Shown one piece after another: positions 56,042 through 64,000 of a stretch of DNA of 64,000 nucleotides. A program made the position numbers and the translations under genes. The notes under the pieces were generated by a model. The model made no database searches, was not told the origin of the DNA, and worked only from the letters and a program-made list of their open reading frames with translations. Source of the DNA: Mycolicibacterium alvei (GTDB lineage: Bacteria; Actinomycetota; Actinomycetes; Mycobacteriales; Mycobacteriaceae); the NCBI RefSeq assembly GCF_010727325.1, contig NZ_AP022565.1, forward strand, positions 4,588,001 to 4,652,000, written 5' to 3'. Each line of letters starts with the position of its first letter. Positions within the stretch are counted from its first letter, which is position 1.

Positions 56042-56729
56042 CCGGGTCGGAAACGCGATGCTGGCGATCTGCGTCGTGTAGCTGCACGCAGCAGTGTCCG
56101 GGACGTGGATTGAGTTCTGCCTGTGCGGTGCTTGACGAACTGGCGGCGATCGCGCCCCGGATCAGTTCCAGGTTCAACCCACACACCACGTCGAGGTGAT
56201 CACGGGCCACCGCGTGAAACGGGCAGTTCCGCAGCGAGATTCCCCCGTCCGGGTCGGTGCGGGGTAGGTATCCGCAGCCACGCAGGGCATCGATCAAATC
56301 GCCGCCTGCGTCGTGAGCCGCGCGCATGCCAGCATCGCGCGCGGCCTGCTCGACCGTCGCTCTTACCGCACCGCCGGTGTCCTGCTCGATGGAGGTCACG
56401 AGTATTCCGGCCAGCAACTGATAGTCGCGAGGCGGCACGCTGATGGCCAGCTCGCGTTCGGCCAGGCTGTAGAGCTTGGCGGGCCGTCCGGCGCCGGGGC
56501 CCGATCGCCCGTCGGGTCGCTGGTAGGTGACCGCAAGGAGTTCGGCATCGGCGAGCTTGTCCAGGTGGTAGGCCGCCAGGGTGCGTCCGATCCCGGTTGC
56601 TGCCGCGGCGTCCTCGCGGGACACCGGCTCGTCGCTGTCGGCGACGAGTTGATAGAGCCGGCGGCGTAGCGGGTCATCGAGCGTGCTCAGCGCTGACATG
56701 GTCGCCGGGTGGGCAGACCGGGAGAACAT
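56022..56729 (-). CDS. HTH regulator with C-terminal cysteine cluster (SufR-like)
   Basis: A 235-residue regulator. The N-terminal winged helix has DDPLRRRLYQLVADSDEPVS and GIGRTLAAYHLDKLADAELL. The C-terminal part has NCPFHAVARDHLDVVCGLNL and GHCCVQL, a cysteine spacing like SufR and related regulators that hold a 4Fe-4S cluster. TAGAAT six bases before ATG 56729 marks its promoter. It is divergent from the DoxX-like gene across an inverted repeat and probably controls it. Confidence 0.8.
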   Translation of the reverse strand: MFSRSAHPATMSALSTLDDPLRRRLYQLVADSDEPVSREDAAAATGIGRTLAAYHLDKLADAELLAVTYQRPDGRSGPGAGRPAKLYSLAERELAISVPPRDYQLLAGILVTSIEQDTGGAVRATVEQAARDAGMRAAHDAGGDLIDALRGCGYLPRTDPDGGISLRNCPFHAVARDHLDVVCGLNLELIRGAIAASSSSTAQAELNPRPGHCCVQLHDADRQHRVSDPVNSTPG

Positions 56730-56820
56730 TGCTCCATTCTAACACCAAAAACTCTTGACAAAGTCGGGGAGCGGGGTCGAGTCTAAAAGTGTCACAGTTT
56801 ATTTTTAGAAGGGAAGGGTC

Positions 56821-57279
56821 ATGAGCACCTCAAATGTTGGTATCGGCCAACCTGCTGGTTGGGCGGCCGCGGTCGAACGCGCCCGCACCGACCCGGCGTA
56901 CGGGGCCTACGCGTTGCTGCGGATCGGCTTTACCGTGTTGCCCATCGTGTTCGGGATCGACAAGTTCACCGACCTGCTGACCAACTGGGACAGCTATCTG
57001 GCGCCGTGGATCGCGGATCTCAGCCCGTTCGGCGCGCACTCGACCATGCTCGTGGTGGGAGTGATCGAGATCGTGGCCGGCGTGGCAGTGGCCGTCAAGC
57101 CGAGGTATGCGGCCTACGTCGTGGCCGCGTGGCTGGCCGGCATCATCCTCAACCTGGTGAGTTACCCGGGCTTCTACGATGTCGCGCTGCGCGATTTCGG
57201 GCTGCTGCTGGCGGCGCTGACCCTCGCCCGGTTGGCCTGGGTCTATGACCCGGCCTGGCATCGTGCCGGCACGCATTGA
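56821..57279 (+). CDS. DoxX-like four-helix membrane protein
   Basis: A 152-residue protein with four hydrophobic helices: YALLRIGFTVLPIVFGIDKF, STMLVVGVIEIVAGVAVAV, YVVAAWLAGIILNLVS and FGLLLAALTLARLAW. The pattern G-x-D-K-F early and V-I-E-I-V-A-G in helix 2 is like DoxX/DUF417-type proteins. A strong ribosome site GAAGGGAAGG precedes ATG 56821. It is probably controlled by the divergent Fe-S-type regulator and so linked to redox or iron stress. Confidence 0.75.
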   Translation: MSTSNVGIGQPAGWAAAVERARTDPAYGAYALLRIGFTVLPIVFGIDKFTDLLTNWDSYLAPWIADLSPFGAHSTMLVVGVIEIVAGVAVAVKPRYAAYVVAAWLAGIILNLVSYPGFYDVALRDFGLLLAALTLARLAWVYDPAWHRAGTH

Positions 57280-57379
57280 TGGCGTCCGCGCGAAACGGTC
57301 GTCAAATGTACATCGCATGACTGGTAGATGACCGGAGACGATATGCCGGCTGAAACGTGCGGTGGATTGGAGCAGTAAT

Positions 57380-57784
57380 GTGCTCCATGATCCCTACGTG
57401 ACGCTGATATCACGGGAATTCGGGAGCGGAACCGTATCCGCCCCAACCGTCGGGGCCGGCGTGGCCGCGGTGTTCAACCGCCGGCCGCGCACGGCCCCCC
57501 TCGCGGCCGCCCCGGTGGACTGTTCCAGGCCCGTGCACAGCGCTGACATCGCTCAATCGCGCCTGTTCGAGGAAATTCTGCTCGGGGAAATCGATGACCT
57601 GCGAGACCATCTCGCCGCCACGGAACTCCGGTGGCGGAAGCTTCGGGAACGCAGCCGAGTGGCCGACGCGCCGATACCGGAGGCACTTGTCCGGTTGCAC
57701 GGGCGCATCGCCGAGGCCGAACGATTGCTCGTCCAACTGCGGTGCCGCTTCGGCTACGGCGAAGATCCACTCCGGGTGATTTGA
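57380..57784 (+). CDS. hypothetical protein with helical C-terminal part
   Basis: A 134-residue protein with no recognised family. The first 50 residues are low-complexity; the rest is helical and charged (FEEILLGEIDDLRDHLAATE, RWRKLRERSR, LHGRIAEAERLLVQLRCRF), suggesting a coiled coil. GTG 57380 has GGAG seven bases upstream; the palindrome GGAGCA-GTAATG-TGCTCC overlaps this start. Longer and shorter starts are possible. Its reality rests on codon pattern only. Confidence 0.45.
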   Translation: MLHDPYVTLISREFGSGTVSAPTVGAGVAAVFNRRPRTAPLAAAPVDCSRPVHSADIAQSRLFEEILLGEIDDLRDHLAATELRWRKLRERSRVADAPIPEALVRLHGRIAEAERLLVQLRCRFGYGEDPLRVI

Positions 57785-57824
57785 ATGTCGCCGGCGAAGC
57801 CGCCGCCGGGGTCGGGCCGAGGCG

Positions 57825-58148
57825 TTACCGGGCCGGCCAGGTGGTGCGAGGTGCAGGGCCCCCGGGCGGTTGTGGCTTCAGGTTCGCACCGGGCTGCGTG
57901 CCGTTCTGTGCGGCGGCCAGGCACATCCCGAGCCGGCCGGGAATGCAGGGTGCGGTTCCGCCCGTTCCGCGCGGCGTGCCCACGGTGTTCCGGTCGGCCG
58001 TCGACCAGCACATCCCGGTGCGGGGATCAAGCTGTTGGTTGGGGGCACATGCCGCGTACGCCGGCGGAGCGGTGATGACCGGGCCTGACAGGAACAGCAC
58101 GAAGCCGAGCAGCGCCAACAGCAGCGTGGAAGCTTTGATTCGGGTCAT
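57825..58148 (-). CDS. small secreted cysteine-containing protein
   Basis: A 107-residue exported protein with signal peptide (LLLALLGFVLFLSGPVITA) and a mature part with four cysteines, two in CAPNQQLDPRTGMCW and two in APCIPGRLGMCLAAAQN, and a Pro/Gly-rich tail. The second pair matches the PCxxGxLGxCL motif of the protein at 38288. No function known. Confidence 0.72.
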   Translation of the reverse strand: MTRIKASTLLLALLGFVLFLSGPVITAPPAYAACAPNQQLDPRTGMCWSTADRNTVGTPRGTGGTAPCIPGRLGMCLAAAQNGTQPGANLKPQPPGGPAPRTTWPAR

Positions 58149-58193
58149 TCTCGAGGGTCTCCATCATTTGCGGATGTGACCGCGGCCGGGCGG

Positions 58194-58874
58194 CTAGGCG
58201 GCAGTAATCGTCGTGCGGTCATTGATCCACTGCATGGCGTCGAGCACGATCTGTGAATCACTCTCCACTGCCGTGCCGTTCAGTTGGACGACGAAGAGCG
58301 CGTCCGGACCCGGCACCACAACCGTTTTCTGGGCGACGAAACGGGTTTTGCCCTCATGGAGGTACGTTCCGGCGTAATCAACGGAATTGAACCCGCTGAT
58401 GGTGCGTTCGGTGGCCTCACCGAGCGGTTTGAAATCGGGCATGTTGTCCAAAAGTCCCGACGCATAATCGAGAACTTCCGGGCCCTCCACGTCGCCGGTG
58501 AGCTTGTTGGCGATCGCGGTGATGGTGGGGGGATCCGAGGCGTCTCGAGGTTGGTCGTAGACGATGGCTCCGAAGGCCCATTCCGGTATCTCGGTGGCCA
58601 AGGCCCAGTGCTCGGGAAGAGCGAGGTCGTAGGTCGGTGTCCCGGGATCGCCTGGCTTGAAAGGGACTTCGGCGATGTTGTGCTCGACGATATAGTCATG
58701 CAGGGTGTCGTCGAGACCGTCCTCCAGCTTGGGCGGTTGATCCTGCACTGCGGTCACCGCCGTCGATTCCGAAGTGGTGGATTTTGATTCGCCGGACGGT
58801 CCGCAACCCGCAATGGCGAAACTGAGGGCCGCTGCGGTCAGGCCGGTTGTTGTGGCCACCAACATTTTTCTCAT
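58194..58874 (-). CDS. LpqN/LpqT-family lipoprotein
   Basis: A 226-residue lipoprotein: signal peptide with lipobox IAGC at residues 21-24, a Ser/Thr-rich linker, then a domain with TLHDYIVEHNIAEVPFKPGD, LPEHWALATEIPEWAFGAIVY and FVAQKTVVVPGPDALFVVQL, as in the LpqN family of mycobacterial surface lipoproteins. ATG 58874 gives the signal peptide directly. It follows the small secreted gene's start by 45 bases on the same strand. Confidence 0.82.
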   Translation of the reverse strand: MRKMLVATTTGLTAAALSFAIAGCGPSGESKSTTSESTAVTAVQDQPPKLEDGLDDTLHDYIVEHNIAEVPFKPGDPGTPTYDLALPEHWALATEIPEWAFGAIVYDQPRDASDPPTITAIANKLTGDVEGPEVLDYASGLLDNMPDFKPLGEATERTISGFNSVDYAGTYLHEGKTRFVAQKTVVVPGPDALFVVQLNGTAVESDSQIVLDAMQWINDRTTITAA

Positions 58875-59112
58875 GGGATCGGTTCCCTTTTCGTCGTGGT
58901 CAGGCTCGAGTCCGCAGCATATCGGCATCGCTGATACCCAAACGTGTTTGCGCGGAATTGTGTTTGCGCATTCGGAACGGACCGTTGCCGTGGTATCTCC
59001 GCCCAGCCGGGCGCGGACTGTGTGACGGGAGCGATAGTCTGCCAAGGGGTCACAGAATCGGTCACCGGACCGGTGTCGTCAGCCCGACCCCGTCGGAAGG
59101 GAATGCACCGTT

Positions 59113-59448
59113 ATGGAGAAGATCTCGCTCACCGCGATTGCCCGCCAACAGTTGACTTCCGCCCTTGCGGCCAGCAATGGACGCAGTGCCACCACGGTCT
59201 ACGGCGGGCATGAGCACCAGTTGCGTCAGACGGTGATCGCTCTCAAAGGTGGCACCGGTCTCGACGAGCACGAGAGCCCGGGCGAGGCGACCCTGCAGGT
59301 GATCGACGGCCGGGTGAAGCTGGCCACCGCCGAGGCCAGCTGGGAAGGATCGCCGGGCGATCACATCGTGATCCCGCGTACCCGCCACAGCCTGCATGCA
59401 CTCGAAAATTCGGTGGTGCTGCTGACCGTGGTCAAGCCGCACGCCTAG
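59113..59448 (+). CDS. small cupin-domain protein
   Basis: A 111-residue single-domain cupin: LDEHESPGEATLQVIDGRVKL and PGDHIVIPRTRHSLHALENS are cupin motifs 1 and 2 with His and Glu positions able to bind a metal. Substrate unknown. Its stop overlaps the convergent XPB stop by four bases. Confidence 0.82.
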   Translation: MEKISLTAIARQQLTSALAASNGRSATTVYGGHEHQLRQTVIALKGGTGLDEHESPGEATLQVIDGRVKLATAEASWEGSPGDHIVIPRTRHSLHALENSVVLLTVVKPHA

Positions 59449-61094
59449 ATCGCGGGGCCGAGCAGGTCGTCGGCGTCTTTGATGACGTAGCCGTAGCCCT
59501 GCTCGGCCAGAAACCGTTGCCGGTGCGCGGCGTACTCCGCGTCCAGCGAATCACGCGAGACCACGGAGTAGAACACCGCGCCGCCGCCGTTGGCCTTCGG
59601 ACGCAGCAGCCGGCCCAGGCGCTGCGCCTCTTCCTGGCGGGAGCCGAAGGTGCCTGAAACCTGAACGGCGACAGATGCTTCCGGTAGGTCGATGGAGAAG
59701 TTCGCCACCTTGCTGACCACCAGTGTGGTGATCTCGCCGCGGCGGAACGCGTCGAACAGAGCCTCGCGCTCGGAGTTCTTCGTCGACCCCTGAATCACCG
59801 GCGCATCCAACTCCTCGCCCAGTTCCTCCAGCTGATCCAGGTAGGCACCGATCACGAGGGTCGGTTCGCCGGGGTGACGTTCCAGGATCGAGCGGACCAC
59901 CGCGATCTTGGTGTGCACGGTCGAACACAGTTTGTAGCGTTCCTCGGGTTCGGCGGTGGCATACTGCATCCGCTCGTTGTCGGTCATCGTCACCCGCACC
60001 TCGATGCACTCGGCGGGGGCAATCCAGCCCTGGGCCTCGATGTCCTTCCACGGCGCGTCATAGCGTTTCGGCCCGATCAGGGAGAACACGTCACCTTCGC
60101 GGCCGTCTTCGCGGATCAGGGTCGCCGTCAGGCCCAGCCGCCGCCGGGACTGCAGATCGGCGGTCATCCGGAACACCGGTGCCGGCAGCAGGTGCACCTC
60201 GTCGTAGATGATCAGCCCCCAGTCGCGGGTGTCGAAGATCTCCAGATGCTTGTACTCGCCCTTGGTGCGGCGGGTGATCACCTGGTACGTCGCGATGGTG
60301 ACCGGCCGGATCTCCTTCTTCTCACCCGAGTACTCGCCGATCTCGTCCTCGGTCAGCGAGGTGCGGGCGACCAGTTCGCGTTTCCACTGCCGTCCGGCCA
60401 CGGTGTTGGTGACCAGGATCAGCGTCGTCGCGCCGGCCTTGGCCATCGCCGCCGCCCCGACCAGGGTCTTGCCCGCACCGCACGGCAACACCACCACACC
60501 GGAGCCGCCCGCCCAGAACGAATCGGTGGCCATCTGCTGGTAGTCGCGCAGCTCCCAGCCGTCCTGGGCCAGCTCGATCGGATGGGCCTCACCGTCGACG
60601 TAGCCGGCCAGGTCCTCGGCCGGCCAGCCGATCTTCAGCAGCATCTGCTTGATGTGGCCACGGTCGCTGGCGTGCACGACCACCGTGTCGTCGTCGATGC
60701 GCGCGCCCAGCATCGGGGCGATCTTCTTGTGCCGCAGCACCTCCGTGAGCACTGCGCGATCCAGGCTGACCAGGACCAGACCGTGCACGGGACTCTTCAC
60801 CAACTGCAGGCGGCCGTAGCGGCCCATGGTGTCGACGATGTCGACCAGCAGTGGCTGCGGCACCGGGTACCGCGAGAAGCTGACCAACGCATCGACCACC
60901 TGCTCGGCGTCGTGGCCCGCGGCGCGGGCGTTCCACAGTGCCAACGGGGTGATGCGGTAGGTGTGGACGTGTTCGGGGGCGCGTTCCAGCTCGGCGAACG
61001 GTGCGATGGCGGCGCGGGCCGCCCCGGCCTGCTCGTGGTCGACCTCGAGCAGCACCGTCTTGTCGGACTGCACGATCAGTGGGCCGTCAGTCAT
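59445..61094 (-). CDS. xpb: XPB-type DNA helicase
   Basis: A 549-residue superfamily 2 helicase, the bacterial homologue of the eukaryotic repair factor XPB (Rv0861c). An N-terminal damage-recognition-like domain precedes RecA-like domain 1 with Walker A LPCGAGKTLVGAA and the DEVH box IYDEVHLLPAP, then LGLTATLIREDGREGD carrying the RED-like motif, and domain 2 with VSGTFGSRQEEAQRLGRLLRP as motif VI. It unwinds DNA 3'-5'. It lies 33 bases after its partner gene. Confidence 0.95.
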   Translation of the reverse strand: MTDGPLIVQSDKTVLLEVDHEQAGAARAAIAPFAELERAPEHVHTYRITPLALWNARAAGHDAEQVVDALVSFSRYPVPQPLLVDIVDTMGRYGRLQLVKSPVHGLVLVSLDRAVLTEVLRHKKIAPMLGARIDDDTVVVHASDRGHIKQMLLKIGWPAEDLAGYVDGEAHPIELAQDGWELRDYQQMATDSFWAGGSGVVVLPCGAGKTLVGAAAMAKAGATTLILVTNTVAGRQWKRELVARTSLTEDEIGEYSGEKKEIRPVTIATYQVITRRTKGEYKHLEIFDTRDWGLIIYDEVHLLPAPVFRMTADLQSRRRLGLTATLIREDGREGDVFSLIGPKRYDAPWKDIEAQGWIAPAECIEVRVTMTDNERMQYATAEPEERYKLCSTVHTKIAVVRSILERHPGEPTLVIGAYLDQLEELGEELDAPVIQGSTKNSEREALFDAFRRGEITTLVVSKVANFSIDLPEASVAVQVSGTFGSRQEEAQRLGRLLRPKANGGGAVFYSVVSRDSLDAEYAAHRQRFLAEQGYGYVIKDADDLLGPAI

Positions 61095-61127
61095 TCTCGG
61101 CTCCTCGCAGGCAAGTCATTCTGCCCA

Positions 61128-63386
61128 TTATTCCGAATCGGCCGACACGACCGAGGTGACGCGGTGGATGGCGAACTCGCGGACCCGCCCGGCGGCCGGA
61201 TCGAACGCGGTCAACTGACCGCCGCGCACGTTGATGGGGGAGACCACCCGCTGGGTGGCCACCCCGGCCGGGTCGACGTATCCGATCACCACGGGGGTCT
61301 GGTTGATCGCGGCGTCCTGCAATTGGGTGATGGCCATCGCGGGGTCCAGGCGCACGCCGGCGAACGGTCCCGACGCCACTTTGCGCAGCACCGCGACGAT
61401 CGCGCCGAGAGTCTGGGCGGTCGGCGGGGTGGGTGGGCGATAGACGCGGCGCCGGGTCGGTGCGATGACGCGCGCGCCGCGGGCCCTGATGTCGACGACG
61501 GCGCCGGTGGAGTCTTCGGCGGCGGGCGCGAACCCGGCGTCGCGTAGCGCGGTGAGCACGTCGGCGATCGGGGCCTGCGACACCGCCACGGTCGGGGCCA
61601 GCAGGCGCAACTCGAGCTGGTCGACCTTCGGGGAGGCGACCGCCTGGGCCAGCAGTGCCGGATCTTCACATCGCAGGAATGACGTGGCCATCCCGACGCG
61701 CAGCTGGCCGTGCCGGCGGGCGACGTCGTCGATGAGATAGGTCAAGCCTTGCGGCACCGGGGTTTTCGAGTGTTTCTCGAACATGGTGTGTAGCTCGCTG
61801 GCGGTGCGCCCGGCATCGAGTGCACGGCGGATGGACGCTTCGCTGATCCGGTAGACCATCGCCGCGCCCGCCGATTCGACGGTGGCCACCTCGGCCAGAT
61901 GTTCGGCCAGATCCCGCTCCAGCGGTCCGGGCACGATCACCGTGAGGTCGGCCTGCAGCAGGAAGTGGTCGAGTGGTTTGGGCAGCGCCTTGGCCATCGC
62001 GGCCAGCACGTCCACCTCGGGGTCACCGGCCAGCAGGCCGCGAGCCGGGGTGCTGATCGCACCGCGGCCCACCATGCCCAGCGCATGCGCTTCGGCGAGC
62101 AGGCCGCCGACCGTGGCCGGCTGTAGGCGCGCCGCCCAGCGCGGCCGCCGCCACACCATGGCCCGAGCGGCCTCGGTGCCGTCGACCCCGCAGCCCGGTG
62201 CCAGCTCCGCCAGCACGCTCAGCAGCAGTCTGCGGTCCAGTGGAGCTGCCGTCGAATACAGCGAATCCGACAGTGCGGCAAAGGGTTTGTTGTCCGGCCC
62301 GCGGCTGCCGATCAGGGCGGGCCGGGCCGGCAGGTCCAGCCAGGTCGCGGCCAGCAGGTGCCAGCGGGTGGCAGTCGGGGACTCGATGAACCGGTCTGCG
62401 GCCACGGTCGGCGCCCAGTAGGGCCCGGTGCCGTCACCCGGGTCCGGTTCGGGCATCCCGGCTGCGATCAGTCCGGCGCCGGCCGCCAGTTCCAGCAGCA
62501 GCCCCAGCCGCGGTTCGTCGATGCCGGTGGCCTTGGCCAGCCGTTTCACGTCGCGCACCCCGAGCCCGCCGTTGCGCAACTCGGGAACCGGCGTGCTGCC
62601 GAGGGTTTCGATGACGAGGTCGACCTCGCGCAGCAGATCGATGGCAGCACCGGCGGCCGCCGCGTTCGTATCGGCAGGCGTTGTCGACGAGGTCTGAAGC
62701 ACCGGCGTGGTCAACTCCGTCGGGCCGGGCGCCTCGCCGCGCATCACCTGACCGACCATCCGGGGCAGGATCACCGTCTCGGCGTCGATCCGCCGCAGCA
62801 GTCCGGCCTCCAGCAGTCGCGGCACCGGCCGGTCGGGCGGGGTGTCGGGGGCCGCGTCGCGGGTGCGGCCCATCGGTGAGCCCTCCAGCAGCCGGGCCAG
62901 CAGCTCGCTCTGGGCCTCATCGAGCCCTCCGAGCAGGTCGGCGATCTCGTCGGCGCTGCGATCTGAGGTCTCCACGGCGGCCTGACCGACGAACCAGGGC
63001 AGGCCCGCCGCTACTTCGGGCGCCACCCGGACGGCGGCCTCGCCCCACACCAGGGCCCGCTCGCGCAGATCTTCCAGCGCAGTGGTCACGTCGCCGGCAC
63101 CGACCCGCTTACCCAACAGTTTGCTCACCTCGGAAACCGGAACGGCGTGGGTGTCGGCGTGCAGGACCAGCAGTGCATCCAGCACGGCCAGCCTCAGGAA
63201 GTCCAGGGAATCGGTGGCAGCCTTGACCGACTGACGTGAGGTGGCGCGCGCGGCAAGCGCGGCGATCGTTCCCGGTGGTGGCTGGCTCAGGTCGGGCCGC
63301 AGCTCCAGCAGGCGGATGAGGCCCTTGTCGTCGAGGTCGGACAGCCAGGCACCCAGCGGGAATCCGGGAGTCTGTGCGGCGGTCAT
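61128..63386 (-). CDS. helicase-associated protein (XPB N-terminal-like domains)
   Basis: A 752-residue protein matching Rv0862c, always beside XPB in mycobacteria. It lacks Walker motifs but has repeated helical wing regions and, at the C terminus, a domain resembling the XPB/Ssl2 N-terminal region followed by a WYL-like beta segment (TQRVVSPINVRGGQLTAFDP, VREFAIHRVTSV). It is first in the operon with xpb. ATG 63386 is used; the upstream extension runs into the divergent gene. A partner role in repair is inferred. Confidence 0.8.
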   Translation of the reverse strand: MTAAQTPGFPLGAWLSDLDDKGLIRLLELRPDLSQPPPGTIAALAARATSRQSVKAATDSLDFLRLAVLDALLVLHADTHAVPVSEVSKLLGKRVGAGDVTTALEDLRERALVWGEAAVRVAPEVAAGLPWFVGQAAVETSDRSADEIADLLGGLDEAQSELLARLLEGSPMGRTRDAAPDTPPDRPVPRLLEAGLLRRIDAETVILPRMVGQVMRGEAPGPTELTTPVLQTSSTTPADTNAAAAGAAIDLLREVDLVIETLGSTPVPELRNGGLGVRDVKRLAKATGIDEPRLGLLLELAAGAGLIAAGMPEPDPGDGTGPYWAPTVAADRFIESPTATRWHLLAATWLDLPARPALIGSRGPDNKPFAALSDSLYSTAAPLDRRLLLSVLAELAPGCGVDGTEAARAMVWRRPRWAARLQPATVGGLLAEAHALGMVGRGAISTPARGLLAGDPEVDVLAAMAKALPKPLDHFLLQADLTVIVPGPLERDLAEHLAEVATVESAGAAMVYRISEASIRRALDAGRTASELHTMFEKHSKTPVPQGLTYLIDDVARRHGQLRVGMATSFLRCEDPALLAQAVASPKVDQLELRLLAPTVAVSQAPIADVLTALRDAGFAPAAEDSTGAVVDIRARGARVIAPTRRRVYRPPTPPTAQTLGAIVAVLRKVASGPFAGVRLDPAMAITQLQDAAINQTPVVIGYVDPAGVATQRVVSPINVRGGQLTAFDPAAGRVREFAIHRVTSVVSADSE

Positions 63387-63453
63387 ATCCTGACCAGGGT
63401 AAAGCAGCCCGCCGGTCTCGCCACCGGATGAGGAGCCTGCCACAATGTGGAGC

Positions 63454-63642
63454 GTGGCTGACAACAAGAAGAACCATTACGTCGACAACGGCTGGCCCGT
63501 GCTCTCCGACGGCGATGATCACGCCGTCAGTGAGCTTGCCACCGACCGCACCGGCGCACTGTCCCCGTTCGGTGATCTGACCTTTCCGCTGCCGGCCGAA
63601 GACCTGCCCTTCATCCAGTCGGCCACCGTCGTCAACAGGTGA
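63454..63642 (+). CDS. small conserved protein (Rv0863-like)
   Basis: A 62-residue soluble protein starting at GTG 63454 ([20 protein letters not shown]) with a conserved [20 protein letters not shown] end. No domain of known function. It is divergent from the XPB-partner gene and overlaps moaC as GTGA, so it is probably translated with it. Confidence 0.7.
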   Translation: MADNKKNHYVDNGWPVLSDGDDHAVSELATDRTGALSPFGDLTFPLPAEDLPFIQSATVVNR

Positions 63643-64000
63643 CAGAGGGCCTGTCGCACCTCGACGAGTCCGGCGCGGCGCACATGGTCGACGTCACGGC
63701 CAAGGCCGTGACCAAACGCACCGCGGTGGCCGTGGGCACGTTGCACACCAGGTCGGATGTGGTGGCCCTGATCGCCTCGGGCGGCCTGCCCAAGGGTGAT
63801 GCCCTGGCCACTGCACGGATCGCCGGCATCCAGGCGGCCAAGCGGACTCCCGAGTTGATTCCGCTGTGCCATCAGTTGGCCCTGACCGGTGTCGACGTGG
63901 ACTTCGACGCCCGCGACGCCGAGGTCGCCATCACCGCCACCGTGCGCAGCACCGACCGCACCGGGGTCGAGATGGAGGCCCTGACCGCGGTGAGCGTGGC
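63639..64000 (+). CDS. moaC: cyclic pyranopterin monophosphate synthase (5' part)
   Basis: The first 120 codons of MoaC, which with MoaA makes cPMP in molybdenum-cofactor synthesis. [23 protein letters not shown] at the start, and [13 protein letters not shown] with the catalytic-region residues, then [14 protein letters not shown] are characteristic. GTG 63639 overlaps the preceding stop. The gene runs off the right edge. Confidence 0.95.
   Translation, partial: MTEGLSHLDESGAAHMVDVTAKAVTKRTAVAVGTLHTRSDVVALIASGGLPKGDALATARIAGIQAAKRTPELIPLCHQLALTGVDVDFDARDAEVAITATVRSTDRTGVEMEALTAVSV

Noticed and set aside
59874..61547. 557-codon plus-strand frame over xpb
   Set aside because: Antisense to xpb and its partner; composition is typical of a shadow frame.

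Overview
The window is a high-GC chromosome segment from a mycobacterium, most likely a rapid grower of the Mycolicibacterium type. Support comes from an actinobacterial gene set (mycothiol synthase mshD, lipomannan factor lmeA, DesA1 desaturase, GlnR, F420-type enzymes, XPB helicase), frequent GTG starts, many leaderless promoters, and a gene order that tracks the Mycobacterium tuberculosis blocks Rv0808-Rv0826 and Rv0853c-Rv0864 as I remember them.

Layout. 1-4.0 kb: end of a membrane protein gene, then purF and purM (purine synthesis) with a tandem repeat between them, and a DUF3073 gene. 4.1-7.5 kb: a YgfZ-like protein, an aminotransferase class IV enzyme, an unexplained structured RNA/short ORF, a lipoprotein, a nitrobindin-like protein and a tiny membrane protein. 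7.6-10.8 kb: a sulfur operon (DUF4395 protein, cysA2 sulfurtransferase, sseC) behind a leaderless poly-cysteine leader peptide, then thiX and lmeA. 10.9-17.3 kb: glnR-mshD, the pstS-pstC-pstA-pstB phosphate transporter and convergent phoU. 17.4-22.0 kb: an LCP-family cell-wall ligase and the desA1-dus pair. 22.2-25.9 kb: two tandem secreted PASTA-like proteins, a TetR/MpaB-type divergent pair, a DUF732 protein and truncated haemoglobin glbN.

26.0-36.8 kb is an integrated element in tRNA-Lys(TTT). It has integrase, leaderless repressor with repeated operators, excisionase, a RepA-like ATPase with an iteron-like array inside its gene, HNH nuclease, large terminase, portal, scaffold, HK97-type capsid and connector-like genes. 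It has no tail, lysis or small-terminase gene that I can recognise. At about 10.8 kb it looks like a capsid-forming phage satellite rather than a decayed full prophage, because the frames are intact and tightly overlapped. This is the most interesting feature of the window.

36.8-37.3 kb: tRNA-Lys, -Glu, -Asp and -Phe, then a terminator. 37.3-42 kb: L,D-transpeptidase, small secreted protein, two TetR regulators, a membrane protein and an FAD oxidoreductase with matched palindromes. 42-54 kb: two SRPBCC proteins flanking a keto-acid decarboxylase, an acyl-CoA racemase and a pair of universal stress proteins behind a DosR-box-like site; then dapC, an Old Yellow Enzyme homologue and the fadA-fadB beta-oxidation pair. 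54-64 kb: methyltransferase/PNPOx pair, F420-type oxidoreductase, an Fe-S-type HTH regulator divergent from a membrane protein, secreted and lipoprotein genes, a cupin, XPB helicase with its partner, a small conserved protein and the start of moaC.

All names rest on motifs and remembered family members; no search was run.
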